Positions 7,143-9,112 of a stretch of 9,112 nucleotides of DNA are shown here, in pieces (the first letter of the stretch is position 1; each line of letters starts with the position of its first letter). The position numbers and the translations under genes were made by a program. Under the pieces are notes generated by a model that was not told the DNA's origin, did not search any database, and was given only the letters and a program-made list of their open reading frames with translations. Origin of the DNA: Nevskiales bacterium (GTDB lineage Bacteria > Pseudomonadota > Gammaproteobacteria > Nevskiales > Nevskiaceae); NCBI GenBank assembly GCA_022616655.1, contig JAKEEJ010000098.1, positions 1 through 9,112 on the forward strand. The letters run 5' to 3'.

Positions 7143-7602
7143 GGATTCTCCGCCCATCAGCCGCCGCGGCCTGGCGCGTCGCCTGACGGTGCAGGCGGTG
7201 TACCACTGGCTGGTCAATGAAACGCCGCCCGAACGTCTGTTGCGACAGTTTCACGACGAAAACAGTCTGGGTCGCGCCGACGTGGAGTACTTCAAGCGGC
7301 TGCTGTTCGGTACGGTGCGCGAGGCTAGTACCCTGACGGACACCTTTTCGGAATACCTGGACCGTGGTCTCGAGCAGCTGGACCCGGTGGAGCGGGCAGT
7401 ACTGATGACCGGCTGTTACGAGCTGATGTTCTGTCCGGACATTCCCTGGAAAGTGATTCTCAACGAAGCCATCGGGCTTGCAAAAATCTTCGGTGCCGAG
7501 GACAGCTACAAATACATCAACGGCGTGCTCGAAAAAGTGGCGCGCACCGTGCGGATAATGGAGACGGGAGACGGGAGACGGGGAACGAATGGACGAGTTT
7601 GA
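7132..7602 (+). CDS. nusB: Transcription antitermination factor NusB
   Basis: RNA-binding helical protein that joins NusE (S10) on boxA of rRNA leaders and supports processive antitermination. It is 156 residues, longer than the 139 of E. coli. The family pattern is clear: RRLTVQAVYHWLVN at 17-29, DVEYFKRLLFGTVRE at 50-64, LDPVERAVLMTGCYEL at 83-98, and VILNEAIGLAKIFGAEDSYKYINGVLEKVA at 108-137. The family core ends near VARTVR (about 136-141). The last residues, METGDGRRGTNGRV, are encoded by a GAGACGG tandem repeat and are an acquired tail, not conserved sequence. The start overlaps the ribH end by 11 nt and the stop lies 14 nt inside thiL. Linkage to ribH and thiL is a classic gammaproteobacterial arrangement. 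Confidence 0.95.
   Translation: MKSEDSPPISRRGLARRLTVQAVYHWLVNETPPERLLRQFHDENSLGRADVEYFKRLLFGTVREASTLTDTFSEYLDRGLEQLDPVERAVLMTGCYELMFCPDIPWKVILNEAIGLAKIFGAEDSYKYINGVLEKVARTVRIMETGDGRRGTNGRV
7561..7581. repeat. Three perfect GAGACGG tandem copies at the nusB 3' end
   Basis: Three identical 7-bp units (7561-7567, 7568-7574, 7575-7581) are followed by a decayed purine-rich remainder, GGAACGA, directly before the thiL ATG. The unit is the exact reverse complement of CCGTCTC, the consensus of the array in ribD. A 12-mer, CCCCGTCTCCCG, is shared between 4388-4399 and the minus strand of 7572-7583. The unit contains no T on this strand, so it cannot create a stop codon in any plus-strand frame. Confidence 0.85.
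7580..7584 (+). promoter_or_regulatory. Ribosome binding site of thiL formed by repeat DNA
   Basis: GGGGA ends 4 nt before the ATG at 7589. It is made from the last base pair of the third GAGACGG unit and the following bases, so the repeat array supplies the purine-rich Shine-Dalgarno sequence of thiL. This is inferred from spacing and composition only. Confidence 0.55.
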
Positions 7603-8548
7603 TCTGATCCGCCGCTACTTCTCGACGTTGACACCGCCGCGCGCCGATGTGGCGCTGGGTATCGGCGATGACGCCGCCTTGCTGCGACCGCCGCGCGGCC
7701 ACGAAGTGGTCGTGACCACGGACACGCTCATCGCCGGCCGGCATTTTTCCGAAGACAGCGATCCGCAGGCGGTGGGTTGGAAGGCGCTCGCCGTGAACCT
7801 GTCCGATCTTGCCGCCATGGGCGCCGAACCGCGGTGGTTCACGCTGGCGCTGACCGTGCGCATGGCCGATCCCGACTGGCTGGCCGGTTTTGCCGCCGGC
7901 CTGGGGGCGCTGGCGCGCGAAACCGGCATCGCGCTGGTCGGCGGCGACACCACGCAGGGCGCGCTGTCCATCACCATCACGGCCATGGGCACGGTGCCGG
8001 CCGGCAAAGCCGTGCGTCGCTCCGGTGCACAAGTCGGGGATGCGGTCTGCGTGACCGGCACGCTGGGTGACGCGGCGCTGGCCCTGCGTCTCGGTCAGGG
8101 AGAGGCGCGGGGCGAAGCGCAGTCCGCCGAACTGGAGCGGTTGCGCACACGGCTGCATCGTCCGGTACCGCGCGTCGCGGCCGGAGCGGCGCTGCGGAGC
8201 GTGGTGCACGCCGCCATTGATCTGTCCGACGGCCTGGCCGGTGATCTGCGGCACATTCTGGACGCCAGCGATGTGGGTGCGGAACTGCACGCCCACCGCC
8301 TGCCCGCCTCGCCCGCGTTCAAGGCCCTGTCCGATCCCGAAGAGCGCCTGAAGTTGCAGGTGTCGGGCGGCGACGATTACGAACTGTGCCTGTGTCTGTC
8401 GCCGAGAGCGATCGCGAAACTCCGCAAACGCCTGGACGTGCCGCTCACCGAAGTCGGTCGCATCGTGAAGGGCAAGAGTCTGAAACTGCTCGACGTCCGC
8501 GGCAAAGTGCTGGCGCTCGATCCCTACGGATACCGGCACTTCACATGA
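7589..8548 (+). CDS. thiL: Thiamine-monophosphate kinase
   Basis: ATP-dependent phosphorylation of thiamine monophosphate to thiamine pyrophosphate, the last step of de novo cofactor synthesis; member of the PurM/SelD-like superfamily. It is 319 residues, close to the 325 of E. coli. Metal- and nucleotide-binding motifs appear in order: LGIGDDAALL at 23-32, TTDTLIAGRHF at 43-53, KALAVNLSDLAAMGA at 65-79, VGGDTTQG at 117-124, AIDLSDGLAGDL at 209-220 and SGGDDYELCL at 259-268. It starts inside the end of nusB (14-nt overlap) behind a repeat-derived Shine-Dalgarno. Its C-terminus KVLALDPYGYRHF matches the family end. No frameshift or missing motif is seen. Confidence 0.95.
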   Translation: MDEFDLIRRYFSTLTPPRADVALGIGDDAALLRPPRGHEVVVTTDTLIAGRHFSEDSDPQAVGWKALAVNLSDLAAMGAEPRWFTLALTVRMADPDWLAGFAAGLGALARETGIALVGGDTTQGALSITITAMGTVPAGKAVRRSGAQVGDAVCVTGTLGDAALALRLGQGEARGEAQSAELERLRTRLHRPVPRVAAGAALRSVVHAAIDLSDGLAGDLRHILDASDVGAELHAHRLPASPAFKALSDPEERLKLQVSGGDDYELCLCLSPRAIAKLRKRLDVPLTEVGRIVKGKSLKLLDVRGKVLALDPYGYRHFT

Positions 8549-8568
8549 GGGCCGTCAATGAATCTTCG

Positions 8569-8617
8569 CCCCTCCCCGTGTGCGGGGAGAGGCCGCGCCG
8601 AAGGCGCGGGTGAGGGG
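8569..8617. repeat. GC-rich paired-hairpin repeat between thiL and pgpA
   Basis: Two perfect 7-bp stems lie side by side: CTCCCCG (8572-8578) with CGGGGAG (8583-8589) around a TGTG loop, and CCGCGCC (8593-8599) with GGCGCGG (8603-8609) around GAA. An outer CCCCTC (8569-8574) can alternatively pair with GAGGGG (8612-8617). The combination of CTCCCC-loop-GGGGAG followed by GGGTGAGGGG resembles the REP-like palindromes scattered through many proteobacterial genomes. There is no downstream T-run of the kind a rho-independent terminator needs, beyond TTTT at 8618-8621. It could still influence RNA stability or processing. Confidence 0.65.
8612..8617 (+). promoter_or_regulatory. Ribosome binding site of pgpA formed by the palindromic repeat
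   Basis: GAGGGG ends 4 nt before GTG 8622 and is the right edge of the thiL-pgpA palindromic element. It is the strongest Shine-Dalgarno in the window and is the reason for choosing GTG 8622 as the pgpA start. It can pair with CCCCTC at 8569-8574, so folding of the element could in principle mask it. Confidence 0.55.
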
Positions 8618-8621
8618 TTTT

Positions 8622-9112
8622 GTGGTTCTCCCCCGTTTACAGAATCGCGCTCCGCGCCCACCCGCACGGCTGATCCTTACCACGCCCGTGCATTTGCTGG
8701 CTTTTGGCCTTGGCGCCGGCCTTTCGCCCAAAGCACCGGGTACGCTGGGCACGCTGTGGGGTGTGCCCTTGTGGTGGGCCCTGTCGGGTTTGGGCTGGCC
8801 GGTTTACGTCGTAGTCACCACCCTCCTGTTCATGGCGGGTGTCTGGATTTGCGGCCGCAGCGCGAAGCGGCTTGGGGTGCACGACAGTCCCGGCATCGTG
8901 TTCGATGAAATCGTGGGATTTCTCGTGACGGCGACGCCGCTGTTGCCGGCGCTGGACCGGGTCTCAGGCCCGGCGTGGGCGACACTGCTGACGGCGTTTG
9001 TCCTGTTCCGTTTTTTTGACATCGTCAAACCCTGGCCGATCCGGTGGCTGGATGCGCGCGTGCACGGCGGCTTTGGCATCATGCTGGATGACTTGGCGGC
9101 CGGCGTCTGTGC
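8622..9112 (+). CDS. pgpA: Phosphatidylglycerophosphatase A, 3' truncated by window edge
   Basis: Inner-membrane phosphatase that converts phosphatidylglycerophosphate to phosphatidylglycerol. The frame is open from 8562 to the window end with no ATG upstream of the conserved core, so a GTG start is needed. GTG 8622 gives 163 visible residues beginning MVLPRLQNRAP; GTG 8610 and GTG 8688 are the in-frame alternatives. Family hallmarks are PVHLLAFGLGAGLSPKAPGTLG at about 22-43, GVHDSPGIVFDEIVGF at 85-100 with the acidic pair D95/E96, and FFDIVKPWPIRWLD then VHGGFGIMLDDLAAG at 131-161. Hydrophobic stretches near 45-75 and 118-132 are the membrane segments. Only a short C-terminal end is missing relative to the 172-residue E. 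coli protein. It follows thiL by 73 nt, consistent with the usual thiL-pgpA pairing. Confidence 0.92.
   Translation, partial: MVLPRLQNRAPRPPARLILTTPVHLLAFGLGAGLSPKAPGTLGTLWGVPLWWALSGLGWPVYVVVTTLLFMAGVWICGRSAKRLGVHDSPGIVFDEIVGFLVTATPLLPALDRVSGPAWATLLTAFVLFRFFDIVKPWPIRWLDARVHGGFGIMLDDLAAGVC

Noticed and set aside
5481..7217. Minus-strand open frame of 578 residues opposite ribBA and ribH
   Set aside because: Composition is that of a GC-rich antisense shadow, and the plus strand carries well-conserved ribBA, ribH and nusB over the same span.
7517..8539. Minus-strand open frame of 340 residues opposite thiL
   Set aside because: Shadow of thiL; its FPVSRLPSP-like segment is just the CCGTCTC repeat translated in another frame.
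8558..8908. Plus-strand ATG-initiated frame of 116 residues after thiL
   Set aside because: Its frame is not that of the conserved PgpA sequence, which starts from a GTG in a different frame across the same region.

Overview
The window is a GC-rich stretch of chromosomal housekeeping DNA, most likely from a non-enteric gammaproteobacterium. The evidence is protein similarity recalled from E. coli counterparts (HldE, TolC, RibD, NusB, ThiL, PgpA) and the conserved order ribD-ribE-ribBA-ribH-nusB-thiL-pgpA. Genus cannot be read from the sequence. There is no rRNA, tRNA, insertion sequence, phage gene or CRISPR array, and I see no clearly new multi-gene system. The unusual material is in small repeats and in one degenerate enzyme domain.

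Left part (1-3627): the 3' part of ilvE (branched-chain aminotransferase) is followed by hldE (ADP-heptose synthesis for lipopolysaccharide), which starts at a TTG overlapping the ilvE stop. hldE converges on a minus-strand tolC (outer-membrane efflux channel), with only 3 bp between the two stop codons. tolC and ribD diverge from a 90-bp intergenic region that must hold both promoters.

Right part (3718-9112): a tightly packed operon-like series on the plus strand. ribD, ribE, a RibB-type synthase carrying a degenerate GTP-cyclohydrolase-II domain, and ribH supply most steps of riboflavin synthesis. They are followed by nusB (antitermination), thiL (thiamine pyrophosphate synthesis) and the start of pgpA (phosphatidylglycerol synthesis). 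Junctions are overlaps or short gaps, and Shine-Dalgarno sequences are mostly weak, so translational coupling is likely. GTP cyclohydrolase II activity is probably supplied by a separate ribA elsewhere, because the zinc-binding cysteines are missing here.

Two kinds of small dispersed-type repeat have entered this compact operon. A 7-bp unit (CCGTCTC, or GAGACGG on the other strand) occurs as eight degenerate copies inside ribD and as three perfect copies at the 3' end of nusB. A paired-hairpin GC-rich element lies between thiL and pgpA. The repeat at the end of nusB and the hairpin element each end in a purine-rich stretch that appears to be the ribosome binding site of the next gene.
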